This document shows, in pieces, positions 41,715 to 50,693 of a DNA stretch of 64,000 nt. The position numbers and the translations under genes were made by a program. Origin of the DNA: MADRE3 sp963718195 (GTDB lineage Bacteria > Desulfobacterota > Desulfobulbia > Desulfobulbales > Desulfocapsaceae); assembly GCA_963718195.1 (NCBI GenBank), contig CAVQYQ010000003.1:372001-436000 (forward strand), read 5' to 3'. The notes below the pieces were generated by a model that worked only from the letters and a program-made list of their open reading frames with translations, did not search any database and had not been told where the DNA came from. The first letter of the stretch is position 1. Each line of letters starts with the position of its first letter.

Positions 41715-44700
41715 TCAGCCTGCGTGCAAATCTTTTACTATCTTTGTAAAAATGTCATTCAACTGCTCATGGATATCAGGATCCATGGAGCGCCAGATCA
41801 ACAGTTGTTTTCGCAGTTCATGAATGAATTGTTTGTTAATTCTCCTCCACTGTCCATCTTCGCCGGACTCTCGATGGATGGTGATCTTGAGTTCCAGATA
41901 GTCATGGTTATCCTGTGCCGGGCAGAACTGGATATCCACACGCTGCATGATGCCAAAGTCAAAGGGTGCAAGCCATACCTTGGTTCTCAGGTGAACACAA
42001 TGGAACGAACAGGGGTCTTGATAGGTCTTCAGGGCAGTGTTGATTTCTTCAACGTTTGCACAGGAGTATAAAAGTTCAACCGGCCCGGTCGAGAATTTAC
42101 CGTGGGAAATATCCTGATGGCTGCTGAAAAATGAGTGTAAGAAACCGCCCATGGAGCCATGCTCATCATATTTCATAAAAAATGGCAGCATCACAACGAT
42201 GGTATTGTCAACCGGATTCGGTAGCGTAAAAGACCGGTTCACATCGGGTATAGCAATGCGAGCAGCGACCCGCGACGGATAGATTACCGAGATAAGCACA
42301 ACGCAGATGACAAGAATCATTGCTGCAACACCCGCCATGGAGGAATAGTTGACGGTGATGCCTTCCCAGAATGATGTGCCGGCAAGAAGGGCTGATGAAA
42401 CCTGGGCGACCAGGTACCCAAGGACCACTGAAATAACAGCAAGCGCCATCGCTTCTGCGACAAACAGGAATCCGACATGAGAGGGGGCCAGACCGACTGA
42501 TGTATAGATGCCGATTTCATTTTTTCGCTCATAGACTGAGGAGATCATCGTATTAAGGACAATGAGGATCGAGATCAACAGTGGGATAATGATATTGGGG
42601 ACACCACTGTAGGCCATGGTATCGGAGATATTATAAAGCCAGACGCCATCTTTGGTTCCTGAAAAAATCGCCAGGTTGAACCGGTCAACAAGATGCGAGG
42701 CGATTTCAGAGATATCGGTTTCAGGTGAGGGCCTGATTGCCACATTTTTCAATTTGCCCCCCATGGCCAGCAGGGTCGTCGAAGGAATGATCGCAGTTGC
42801 TGAAGCGGGGATATGGGTATACCGACTCTGAAAGCTGCGGATATCCTCGCCGGATTCAATTGCTTCGTATTCGATATCAGACATATCCTGAGAAACTTCA
42901 TCGGGAAATGTGACCGGGGTAAGCGGTTCACCGTCAAGGTCGACGGTCCTGTCCAGTGTTTGGCCTGAAAAGGTACCGATTACCGTAAAGGGCGTCCCCC
43001 AGAGCAGTATGGTCGAGGACGTTCCCGGTGTGACCCCGAGTTCTTCAGCACTGCTGTCTGATAGAATTATCGAATTATGATCCTTTTCTGTGAACCAGCG
43101 GCCCCAGGTGAGCAGCGAGTCGAGCCCGGTTACCTCAGCTTCGTGTTGACTCAGGCCGATAAGTCCCTGCAGTGTTGTTCTGTTGTGACCGTTTGTAAGC
43201 GGCACCTGGACGCTTTTCGTCAAATCGGTCGATTCAAGCCAGACACGCGGTGCTGGGTTGCTTATGGCCCGCATGCTTCCCTCAAGAATTTCGGTTGCCT
43301 GGGGTGGCATACTCCGCCAGTTCAGTTTCTTCAGGAGTAAGCCCTGGTAGGGAGCATTCTGGTGAAAAAACAGCCTGTTCTCCTGCTGGTTTGATTTTAC
43401 CGTGGTAAAACTCATGATGGTAAAAGTGAGGATAATCAAGGTGGAACAGGTCAGGATTGTCCGGATCCTTCTTCTTCTCAGGTTGGATACCCCGAGAAAG
43501 AAGGCTGCGACAAAGGCCTTCCAGCGACTTATTTCAGCAGCACTCATATGGCTGGAATGGCGCTGCAGCAGGATCATCTCCTCTTCGAAGCGAAAGAAGA
43601 TGATAAGCGTCACCATGAATGATAAACCGATAATGAAAAAAGCCAGAATGACAACCATCGGGCTGTAGGCAAGATCAAATGCCGGATGGACGTTGTAGAT
43701 GATCAGGATCAGCGTGGCGAGAATAAGGATGAAAGCGACAATCCGCTTGTAGATATTTGCATATCCAAAAAGAAAACGCTCCATACAAAAGGCAAACGGT
43801 ACGAACAGCGCAATATAGAAAAGCACACCAAAAAGCACGTCTTTCTGGGTTTTTTCTATCTGGTCATAGACCCGGGCGGCAAGCGCGAGTGATTCTGCTG
43901 CCGCCTCTCTGAAATCGGTATAATTCAGCTCTTCAAGATTTCTGACCCCCATGGCCAAGGAATTTAAACCCCGCTCTCTCAGTGAATTGATGCGTTCATC
44001 GTAAATTCCGTGTGACTCAAGGTTGATGATCCGTGGGCCCAGCAGGGTCCAGGCATCGAGCGCGGCCCTGAAAATGGTATTGTTGATTTGTGAATATTCA
44101 TTGACCGGGTAGCCAAATCCCAGGGGAGACTCCTTGGTGCCGTTTGAAAGGATCAGCTTCCTGGTTATTACATTATCTGACAGCGTCAGTTTGAGCCATG
44201 AGCCGGGTTCGAGATAGATTGATGAGATAATCGATTCGCGGGTATCGATCCTACTGTACCAGTATCGCTGGGGCGGGGCATCCCGGCGACCGTCGTAAAG
44301 ATAGAGCTTGGTCATGAAGTCAAGGCTGCGGGGCTCGAGCAGATCGAATATGGTCGTCTCCCGGCAGGCGAACATGATCAATCGGGTTTTCATCGCTCGA
44401 CGAAGCATTTTGACACGATAATTTTTCTTGCCCGTCTCTTTCTTGTCTATTGCCCAGACGACCTCTCCCCCCTGATCATCAAAGCGATATCCTTCGATGA
44501 TCAGCTTGTCGAGGACATTTTTGGAATCGGCGATTCCTTTGTATATGAATGTACCATTGCTGTTAACAGCCGCGTAGAGCTTGGCAATACCCTGATAAGA
44601 CAACAGGGTGGTCTTATCCGCAGGGAAATCTGCAAAAAGTTCTCCCTGCAGCAGCAGGTTTGCCTTGCCGGTCAGACTGGAGAAACCATTACGGGGAAAA

Positions 44701-46520
44701 AGATCAGAGTGAAGAGCCGGTGCCGTTGCCGCTGCCTGCACCATGGTGGTCAGGAGTTGCAGCTGGTCGTCTAGATAGGGCCAGTTGATTTTATCTGCTG
44801 TATCCCACGGCGTGCCCCAGAGGGACCTGCTGTCTCCAACGGTAACCAGACTGACGCCGATATAGCCTGCAAGTGAGGCCACTTCGCCACCGAGAAACGG
44901 TTTATCAAGAAAATATGAATCCCAGCTACGCAGCCGATCGGGCCTAAGAGAATTTATATAACGGGCAGAATGGAGCGGTTCAGGCGCTGCTGCTTCAAAT
45001 ACGTCGCCGATAGTGCTGAAAATTCCCGTTCGGTTGATGCGGCTCCTGAGTCGATAGAGGCCACCTCGATGAAATCCACCGATACCCTCGCCATGACTGG
45101 AGAGGTGCAGGGAGAGTATCGCTTCGATAGTGAAGTCTCGGGCCCGCTGTCTGAAATCAAGTGCCGACTGGAGTGACTTCAACTGGGCTTCACTGTCATC
45201 AATGCGACGCTTCATGGTCCTGGTCATGGATGGCAGCAGGTCTGTCAGGAGTTGCTGTTCAGCAGTGGACAGATCATGAAATGTACTGCGCCAACTGAGT
45301 TGTCTCAGGGCAAATCGCTGGGTGGCAAGCTCTTCGATTGCCTGCTTTTTCGCACTGTCGCTGGTTTTTTCAAGCCTGAGGTTCATCAGTTTTCTTGAAA
45401 TGAGATCGACCTGCAATTTCAGGTCAGTACCGATCGTTTCCACCAGCATTTTGTCGCGCTCACCATCTTCACTCAGAGGAAAGTTGAGGGACTCGATCAG
45501 CTCGAGCGAGTTATTTGATTGCTTGATAATGTTTTTGAGTTCACGGCGAAGATCACGCAGTCCTTTGGTTCGTTCCTGCAGGCTCCAGATCAAATCTCGC
45601 ATTCCATGAAGAGATTGGGCATGGCCACTGGTCGCCACAAGCATTACGGAGCGCTGGGGTGGTTCTTGTGAAAAGTGTTCAGCAAGCTTGAGCAGGCTCG
45701 CAATTGACACCGCTTCATCGGCACCTGGGGCTCGACCGGCGACATAGCTGGTACTGTCATAAAATGCTTCAATGACAAGTAATGTCTCTTTCAGCTCCGG
45801 GCTGGTCCCTTCAATCAAACAGTAGATATTTCTATCAACCACCTCCTGCCATGCTATCTGGGATCGGAGTTCCACCTGGTCCAGGACAAGACCGTTATTG
45901 TTATCGGTGAGGGGACCAAACAGCCTGACAGCCTCCTCCATTTCCATCCAGAAACAGGGGAACTGGATCGGCGATAGTTCTTCTTTTTCTTTAAAAAAAC
46001 TGTTCGAGTTTGTTGCCTTGCGATCAACAAAGATAACAGCGCTGGCCCCAAGGGATGCTGCCGTCAGCCAGTTTCGGCCTGAATTAAAGTCCATCAGCAG
46101 TATGGCACCTTTGATCAGCTTCCGGTCCAGGTGCTCCAGCCGGCCATCACCGACATAATAGAGCGGTCCCTGGAGAACACCGTTAATGGCTTGTGGTGTG
46201 ACTGCGTTGTTGACAAGGGGGGTCAGCTGGACGGTCTGGTCGCCGATCGTCATGGATGCGGCGGTAAACTTCCGTATGGGAATTGGAAAATGGTAATTCT
46301 GGGGCGTAAGGCCAAGCTGACGAAAATAAGTGGATATAAATTCGGCAGCCTCTTTGTTGCCGGGAGTACCACTGCTGCGATCCTGTATTTCGCTTAACTC
46401 AGTGATGATTTCTTTCTGTGAGTATGACTCCTGCCCCATCGCCTGAAGACCAGGCGTCAACAGCCAGAGCAATGCTATGATGGTAATGGCAAGACCTGTA
46501 TGTAAGCGGGGAAGGTTCAT
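41715..46520 (-). CDS. Giant M28 pseudo-peptidase/FtsX permease fusion
   Basis: A 1601-residue protein. It has a signal-like segment (1-27) and a PA-like insert (about 100-200). An M28-aminopeptidase-like domain follows (about 240-310). In the M28 part the first zinc ligand of the HxD motif is Phe253 (AFYDS), Asp268 survives in GADEA, and the catalytic Glu pair is His300-Ala (ATSGHAQS). It is therefore probably inactive. After a long extracytoplasmic region come four membrane segments near 900-1000, a MacB/FtsX periplasmic part and a final FtsX permease block with YERKNEIGIYTSVGLAPSH. About 150 soluble residues close it. With the LolD-type ATPase 23 bp upstream it should form an ABC complex of the MacB/LolCDE mechanotransmission type. 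The substrate is unknown. Confidence 0.85.
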   Translation of the reverse strand: MNLPRLHTGLAITIIALLWLLTPGLQAMGQESYSQKEIITELSEIQDRSSGTPGNKEAAEFISTYFRQLGLTPQNYHFPIPIRKFTAASMTIGDQTVQLTPLVNNAVTPQAINGVLQGPLYYVGDGRLEHLDRKLIKGAILLMDFNSGRNWLTAASLGASAVIFVDRKATNSNSFFKEKEELSPIQFPCFWMEMEEAVRLFGPLTDNNNGLVLDQVELRSQIAWQEVVDRNIYCLIEGTSPELKETLLVIEAFYDSTSYVAGRAPGADEAVSIASLLKLAEHFSQEPPQRSVMLVATSGHAQSLHGMRDLIWSLQERTKGLRDLRRELKNIIKQSNNSLELIESLNFPLSEDGERDKMLVETIGTDLKLQVDLISRKLMNLRLEKTSDSAKKQAIEELATQRFALRQLSWRSTFHDLSTAEQQLLTDLLPSMTRTMKRRIDDSEAQLKSLQSALDFRQRARDFTIEAILSLHLSSHGEGIGGFHRGGLYRLRSRINRTGIFSTIGDVFEAAAPEPLHSARYINSLRPDRLRSWDSYFLDKPFLGGEVASLAGYIGVSLVTVGDSRSLWGTPWDTADKINWPYLDDQLQLLTTMVQAAATAPALHSDLFPRNGFSSLTGKANLLLQGELFADFPADKTTLLSYQGIAKLYAAVNSNGTFIYKGIADSKNVLDKLIIEGYRFDDQGGEVVWAIDKKETGKKNYRVKMLRRAMKTRLIMFACRETTIFDLLEPRSLDFMTKLYLYDGRRDAPPQRYWYSRIDTRESIISSIYLEPGSWLKLTLSDNVITRKLILSNGTKESPLGFGYPVNEYSQINNTIFRAALDAWTLLGPRIINLESHGIYDERINSLRERGLNSLAMGVRNLEELNYTDFREAAAESLALAARVYDQIEKTQKDVLFGVLFYIALFVPFAFCMERFLFGYANIYKRIVAFILILATLILIIYNVHPAFDLAYSPMVVILAFFIIGLSFMVTLIIFFRFEEEMILLQRHSSHMSAAEISRWKAFVAAFFLGVSNLRRRRIRTILTCSTLIILTFTIMSFTTVKSNQQENRLFFHQNAPYQGLLLKKLNWRSMPPQATEILEGSMRAISNPAPRVWLESTDLTKSVQVPLTNGHNRTTLQGLIGLSQHEAEVTGLDSLLTWGRWFTEKDHNSIILSDSSAEELGVTPGTSSTILLWGTPFTVIGTFSGQTLDRTVDLDGEPLTPVTFPDEVSQDMSDIEYEAIESGEDIRSFQSRYTHIPASATAIIPSTTLLAMGGKLKNVAIRPSPETDISEIASHLVDRFNLAIFSGTKDGVWLYNISDTMAYSGVPNIIIPLLISILIVLNTMISSVYERKNEIGIYTSVGLAPSHVGFLFVAEAMALAVISVVLGYLVAQVSSALLAGTSFWEGITVNYSSMAGVAAMILVICVVLISVIYPSRVAARIAIPDVNRSFTLPNPVDNTIVVMLPFFMKYDEHGSMGGFLHSFFSSHQDISHGKFSTGPVELLYSCANVEEINTALKTYQDPCSFHCVHLRTKVWLAPFDFGIMQRVDIQFCPAQDNHDYLELKITIHRESGEDGQWRRINKQFIHELRKQLLIWRSMDPDIHEQLNDIFTKIVKDLHAG

Positions 46521-46543
46521 GATTTGCGTCTTGATACTCCTGG

Positions 46544-47269
46544 TTAAGCAAGCCCGCCGGTTTTAATTTCGAGCTCGGATCGTTCCTGGATCTTATCAAT
46601 TCTTCCGTCCCGAATCCAGACAACCTGATCGGATACATTAAGCATCTTATAGTCATGGGTGGCTGAAATTACCGTTACTTGACGATCCAGGCTGAGCTCT
46701 TTGAGCAGGTTGATGATGTCTTCACCTGTGGTCAGGTCGAGATTACCTGTTGGCTCATCTGCGAGGACAATTGACGGACTGTTGGCAAGTGCCCTGGCAA
46801 CGGCAACACGTTGCTGCTGTCCACCCGACAGCTCTGAAGGTTTATGGGACTGCCTTCCTTCCAACCCGACCTGCTGAAGCAGTTGCATGCCATGTTCGAC
46901 AGCGTCGTCATTTGAAACGCCGGCAAAGGTCATGGGCAGGGTAACATTCTCCAGGGCGGTCATGACCGGGATAAGATTGAACGTCTGAAAAATATACCCG
47001 ATTTTTCTGCACCGCAACCAGGCGAGCTCATAGGCGTCGAGCTGGGCGATGTCCACCTCGTCAATGAAGACCTTGCCGTCAGTCGGTTTGTCGAGACCGC
47101 CGATCATGTTGAACAGGGTTGATTTCCCTGAACCGGAAGGTCCCATGATCGAGACATACTTTCCCGTTTCGATTTCCAGGTCTATCCCCTTGAGAACCTT
47201 GACAACAAGTTTACCAAGATCAAAATCTTTGGTTACCCCGCTTACCCTGACGATGTTTTTGACTGACAT
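46544..47269 (-). CDS. LolD/MacB-type ABC transporter ATPase
   Basis: A 241-residue ABC ATPase. It has Walker A GPSGSGKST (43-51), Q-loop YIFQTFNLIPVMTALENV, signature LSGGQQQRVAVARAL, Walker B IVLADEPTGNLD and the LolD-like H-loop in SATHDYKMLN. This is the MacB/LolD subfamily, which powers FtsX-type permeases without moving substrate across the inner membrane. Its permease partners are the FtsX gene 33 bp upstream and the giant fusion 23 bp downstream. The cytosolic location is clear. All catalytic residues are present. Confidence 0.95.
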   Translation of the reverse strand: MSVKNIVRVSGVTKDFDLGKLVVKVLKGIDLEIETGKYVSIMGPSGSGKSTLFNMIGGLDKPTDGKVFIDEVDIAQLDAYELAWLRCRKIGYIFQTFNLIPVMTALENVTLPMTFAGVSNDDAVEHGMQLLQQVGLEGRQSHKPSELSGGQQQRVAVARALANSPSIVLADEPTGNLDLTTGEDIINLLKELSLDRQVTVISATHDYKMLNVSDQVVWIRDGRIDKIQERSELEIKTGGLA

Positions 47270-47302
47270 TGACGGTCCCTTGTGTAAACTATCGTGATTT
47301 CA

Positions 47303-47953
47303 TTATTGTTCTACCCTCATCGCTTCAACCGGCTGCATGCGTGCGGCGATAATTGCCGGATATATAACACCGACAAGGCTTAGGGTTGTTCCGGTAACCA
47401 CGGCTGTCACCATTGATATGAAAATTGCTCCCAGGGGCGCAAAGGTCAGAGCTTCGATGCCGAGATTCACCGTTGAAGAGAATGCGGCAGCAACCGTGCC
47501 GAGCAATGCTCCGGTGAGGGAACCTGCAAGTCCCTGCATCAGTGCTTCGAGAATGAAGAGCCTGACGATAAAGCGATCAAGGGCGCCCAAACATTTCATG
47601 GTGCCGATTTCACGGAATCGCTCGGTAACAGACATGAGCTGCGCGTTGATGATACCAACGATACAGACCATCAATGACAGGATGACGATCCATCGCTGCT
47701 TGGCAGAACTGCTGATACTGGCGGTTTCAAACGAGACATCATATCCGGCCGCCATGAGTTTCTGGAATGATTCGACCGAGCCTGAGGCCAATATACCCTG
47801 GGCAAAATCATTGGAGCTGCTCATGAAACAGAGAAAGGCCACTGCGAGAACCAGGCTGGTTGTCGTCACCAGCGAACGAAAAAAGCGAACGCGGATCGAC
47901 AGGAACGCGATTTCTAAAGATTTTCTAAATGGCAGAGCAATAAGACGCTTCAT
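47303..47953 (-). CDS. Short FtsX-family permease
   Basis: A 216-residue membrane protein with four spans. It starts with a basic segment and a first span (SLVTTTSLVLAVAFLCFMSS). A very short extracytoplasmic part of about 40 residues follows instead of the usual periplasmic domain. Then comes the FtsX core RFREIGTMKCLGALDRFIVRLFILEALMQG with its coupling helix, two more spans and a closing ARMQPVEAMRVEQ. It most likely pairs with the giant FtsX fusion around the LolD-type ATPase. It is the first gene of the operon, and a good promoter lies upstream at 48045-48074. Confidence 0.88.
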   Translation of the reverse strand: MKRLIALPFRKSLEIAFLSIRVRFFRSLVTTTSLVLAVAFLCFMSSSNDFAQGILASGSVESFQKLMAAGYDVSFETASISSSAKQRWIVILSLMVCIVGIINAQLMSVTERFREIGTMKCLGALDRFIVRLFILEALMQGLAGSLTGALLGTVAAAFSSTVNLGIEALTFAPLGAIFISMVTAVVTGTTLSLVGVIYPAIIAARMQPVEAMRVEQ

Positions 47954-48044
47954 GGTGCTATCTCCGGCAGATGGCGGCGAAGATTACAGGTACTAACAGT
48001 GCCAACATGAAAGAACGGCTATAAGCCGACAAGTGTTATCTGTG

Positions 48045-48074
48045 ATACTATCTACATCGATGGATATCTGTCAA
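48045..48074 (-). promoter_or_regulatory. Promoter of the ten-gene transporter operon
   Basis: On the minus strand TTGACA (48074-48069) and TAGTAT (48050-48045) are separated by 18 bp, about 90 bp before the FtsX start codon. Confidence 0.7.
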
Positions 48075-48119
48075 TGATATTCAGCAGAGGTGAGGGGAGC
48101 AGAAGAGGGCAACAGCAGT

Positions 48120-48905
48120 CTAGACAAGGGCACCGAAATGAACAGGGTGGAACGACGAAGTCCTGGTTATCAGTTCGAGCAGTCCTTCGAGCAGCGCAAA
48201 GCTGTTGCTGTTCATGCGTTGGTGATGGATCATCAGGCCAACGGTACCGTTTTTGACTGCCGATTCAAGGTCGCAAGCCATTGCCAGCAGACAGCTGATA
48301 CCATCACGCTCCCTCCTGGTGTGGAGGTCAACGGTGACCGGCAGATCAATTATTGGCGATGACGGGTATAGCCCCACGATTCGGTCTCTTGAAACTGCCT
48401 TAAATCCTGTTTTATGCAGCTGAATAAGCGTTTGTTCGCTGCAGCGATTCCAGGGTGGGGTAAAAAACGGTGAAAAGGAGGGTCCCATTATTGTCTGCAG
48501 CCTGCTTCTACCCTTGAGGATATCAGTGCTGATCGCCTCTACAGACCTGTCAGATCCGAACTCGCATTTTTTCCCGGACAGCTGATAATTCTGGTGTCGC
48601 CAGCCATGCTGGTGCCAGCACCAGAGAGCAGAGCTGACATCACAGATAGTGGTCATTGCAGCCCACCTGCGTGAGGTCAGCCAGGCGGGGACGACAGCAA
48701 GGCAGAGAGGCGTCTGGTAGCGACTGAAAAGCTCCAGGAGGTCCTTAAACGATTGGGAGATAACACCAATATCATCTGCCCGGAAATAGATGGGGATCGG
48801 ACCTGTGCCACTTCGTGCCTGCAGCCCGTTCTTCAGGCTCTGCTGGAGAACCGAAAGCGAATTGTCCGGATAGTCCTGGTATATCATTGACGGCGTCGTG
48901 TTCAT
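48120..48905 (-). CDS. NodB-like polysaccharide deacetylase
   Basis: A 261-residue protein with the deacetylase landmarks: FRADDIG with the catalytic Asp and metal Asp, HQHGWRHQNY holding the metal histidines, and FTPPWNRCSEQTL in place of the usual RPPxG block. No signal peptide is seen, so it acts inside the cell, probably on a lipid-linked or nucleotide-linked sugar. The ATG overlaps the stop of the preceding glycosyltransferase (ATGA at 48902-48905). It closes the glycan operon. The exact sugar substrate is not predictable. Confidence 0.88.
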   Translation of the reverse strand: MNTTPSMIYQDYPDNSLSVLQQSLKNGLQARSGTGPIPIYFRADDIGVISQSFKDLLELFSRYQTPLCLAVVPAWLTSRRWAAMTTICDVSSALWCWHQHGWRHQNYQLSGKKCEFGSDRSVEAISTDILKGRSRLQTIMGPSFSPFFTPPWNRCSEQTLIQLHKTGFKAVSRDRIVGLYPSSPIIDLPVTVDLHTRRERDGISCLLAMACDLESAVKNGTVGLMIHHQRMNSNSFALLEGLLELITRTSSFHPVHFGALV

Positions 48906-50050
48906 TGATGGTGGTAGTGCTCAAGAATGGCTGCAGTCTGTTCGGCTCCATCCAGCCTGATTGTTGAAATACTATTTGGCGTTTCAACCATCGTTTCAAT
49001 GATGCGGGCCAGCCTTTCGGGTACAAGATCTGTCTGCTCAAGGAGTTTGATGTTGGCAAGAGAGCCGATACTGGTAATTCTCATGCGCTGTTCCCTGTTC
49101 TGCCCAAACGGGTACATGAGTGCCGGAACTCCGACCGCCAGGACATTCATGCAGGTGTTATAGCCCGCCATTGATATTGACAGATCAGCTGCGGCGAGCC
49201 AGTCGATAAAATCTGTGGCAAACCGCTCGACCCGGATGTCCTTATTACGGCTTCTGCATGCATCCCGGTAACTCGATTCCTCAAGATAGGGCCCGGTGAA
49301 CAGCTGCAGCGTCAGGTTCTTTCCAGCAGCTGTCAGTGATTTGACAGCCTTCAGTATTGCCTCGATCAGCTCAAACCCGACACTTCCACTGCCGATACTG
49401 GCAACAATCAGAAGTTCCCGGTCATCAAGGTCTAGTTTTTCCCGTATCCGTTTTCGTGCTCCTGGTGCAGGTCGAGGTGATACGAAACCGGTGTAATGAA
49501 TTTCTGTCGTGATTGCCGCGGCCTTGCCAAATGTCTGCTCAAGAGTAACGAGCCTTGGGTCTGCGTGGATCAGCAACCCATCAAAAAACTTGTTCAGGGT
49601 TGTGACAGCCCGCTGTTCGAATTTTTCTCTGCCTTCTTTTTTTTCAACGAGGATATCACGTAAACTGCAGAAAACAGAGCAGTTCGTTTCAGACAAGAGT
49701 TCGAGGAGGGGATCGAGCTCAAATCTGAAATTTTTTCTGCCAAACGGATACAGTTCAATGATCAGGCAATCGGGCTGATATGCACTGACGAAGGAGAGAA
49801 GACGCTCCCGCCGCTGCTCTTTTACCGTCTCCAGCGGCAGATCATCGCAGGGGGTAAGCGTACTGAACTGGGCATCCATTTTCAGGCCGGGAAGCTGTAT
49901 TGTCGATATGGACGGTTCATCAACAGAAATCTCGGGGCCACCGACGATCATGGTCACCTGGTGATCGTCACTGAAAGCCCGGCATATCTCCAGACTTCGA
50001 TGGAAATGACCGATACCAAGAACGTGCTGGCAATAGTAGCAGATTTTCAT
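48902..50050 (-). CDS. MurG-like glycosyltransferase
   Basis: A 382-residue GT-B protein of the MurG/GT28-like group. The N-terminal half begins MKICYYCQHVLGIGHFHRSLEICRAF in outline, with a His-rich acceptor loop. The C-terminal half has SIGSGSVGFELIEA, LFTGPYLEE and the donor-site block LSISMAGYNTCMNVLAVGVPALMYPFGQNREQ. It should transfer a sugar from a nucleotide donor at the cytoplasmic face. It overlaps the deacetylase downstream and the phosphatase upstream by 4 bp each. A related protein, encoded at 51968-53221, shares the SMGGYNT-type motif, so the two may act in sequence. Confidence 0.87.
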   Translation of the reverse strand: MKICYYCQHVLGIGHFHRSLEICRAFSDDHQVTMIVGGPEISVDEPSISTIQLPGLKMDAQFSTLTPCDDLPLETVKEQRRERLLSFVSAYQPDCLIIELYPFGRKNFRFELDPLLELLSETNCSVFCSLRDILVEKKEGREKFEQRAVTTLNKFFDGLLIHADPRLVTLEQTFGKAAAITTEIHYTGFVSPRPAPGARKRIREKLDLDDRELLIVASIGSGSVGFELIEAILKAVKSLTAAGKNLTLQLFTGPYLEESSYRDACRSRNKDIRVERFATDFIDWLAAADLSISMAGYNTCMNVLAVGVPALMYPFGQNREQRMRITSIGSLANIKLLEQTDLVPERLARIIETMVETPNSISTIRLDGAEQTAAILEHYHHQ

Positions 50051-50682
50051 CGAGTGTCCGGCAGGGTTATATTCTGGCTGATAATAGAGAAGGTGTTCTG
50101 CTGGAGGGCAATGGTATGAAAACGGTTCTTGTGGACAATCTTCGGCTCCTGGGGCAGGTAATTCCTGCCGTCCATAAAATAGAGCAGGGATTTGATAACA
50201 CCGAGATGTGAGACGATCAGCAGGTTCTCTTTCGGCCAGCGATCACTGTTTTCACGCAGGGAAGCAAGAACCCGGTCCAGGAGTTCCTTTCTGCTCTCAC
50301 CTCCCGGTGGCCTGAATTCCCAGCCATGATGGAGCAACTCTTCCAGTTGGCCTGGATTATCACGCTTAATCTCATCAATGGTTCGCCCTTCCCATTCTCC
50401 CCAGTTGAGCTCACGTATCCCTTCATCAACCTGTAGTGGCAGCTGGAGCGCTTCGTTGACGAGTTCAGCAGTTTCTCTGGCACGCTGCAGCGGGCTGACA
50501 ATGATACGGTTCCAGTCTGTTCCATAGGTCAGGAGATATCGTCCCCACATCCTGGAGGCTGAAATTCCTTCCGGGGTCAGCTCGGAGTTACCACTGCCCT
50601 GAATACGTTTTTCTACATTCCAGACCGTCTGCCCATGTCTGAGCAGTCCAAAAACAGTTGTGTGTTGCGGTGATCCTGACAT
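50047..50682 (-). CDS. Histidine phosphatase (phosphoglycerate mutase-like)
   Basis: A 211-residue branch-1 histidine phosphatase. The catalytic motif is LLRHGQTVWN, with a second basic cluster SPLQRARETAEL, the EGIRELNWGEWEG acid region and the second His in LIVSHLGVIKSLL. It resembles GpmB/CobC-type enzymes. In this operon it may dephosphorylate a sugar phosphate used by the glycosyltransferases, but the substrate is not known. The stop overlaps the next start. It starts 11 bp after the preceding glycosyltransferase gene. Confidence 0.92.
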   Translation of the reverse strand: MSGSPQHTTVFGLLRHGQTVWNVEKRIQGSGNSELTPEGISASRMWGRYLLTYGTDWNRIIVSPLQRARETAELVNEALQLPLQVDEGIRELNWGEWEGRTIDEIKRDNPGQLEELLHHGWEFRPPGGESRKELLDRVLASLRENSDRWPKENLLIVSHLGVIKSLLYFMDGRNYLPQEPKIVHKNRFHTIALQQNTFSIISQNITLPDTR

Positions 50683-50693
50683 AAACGTGGTAC

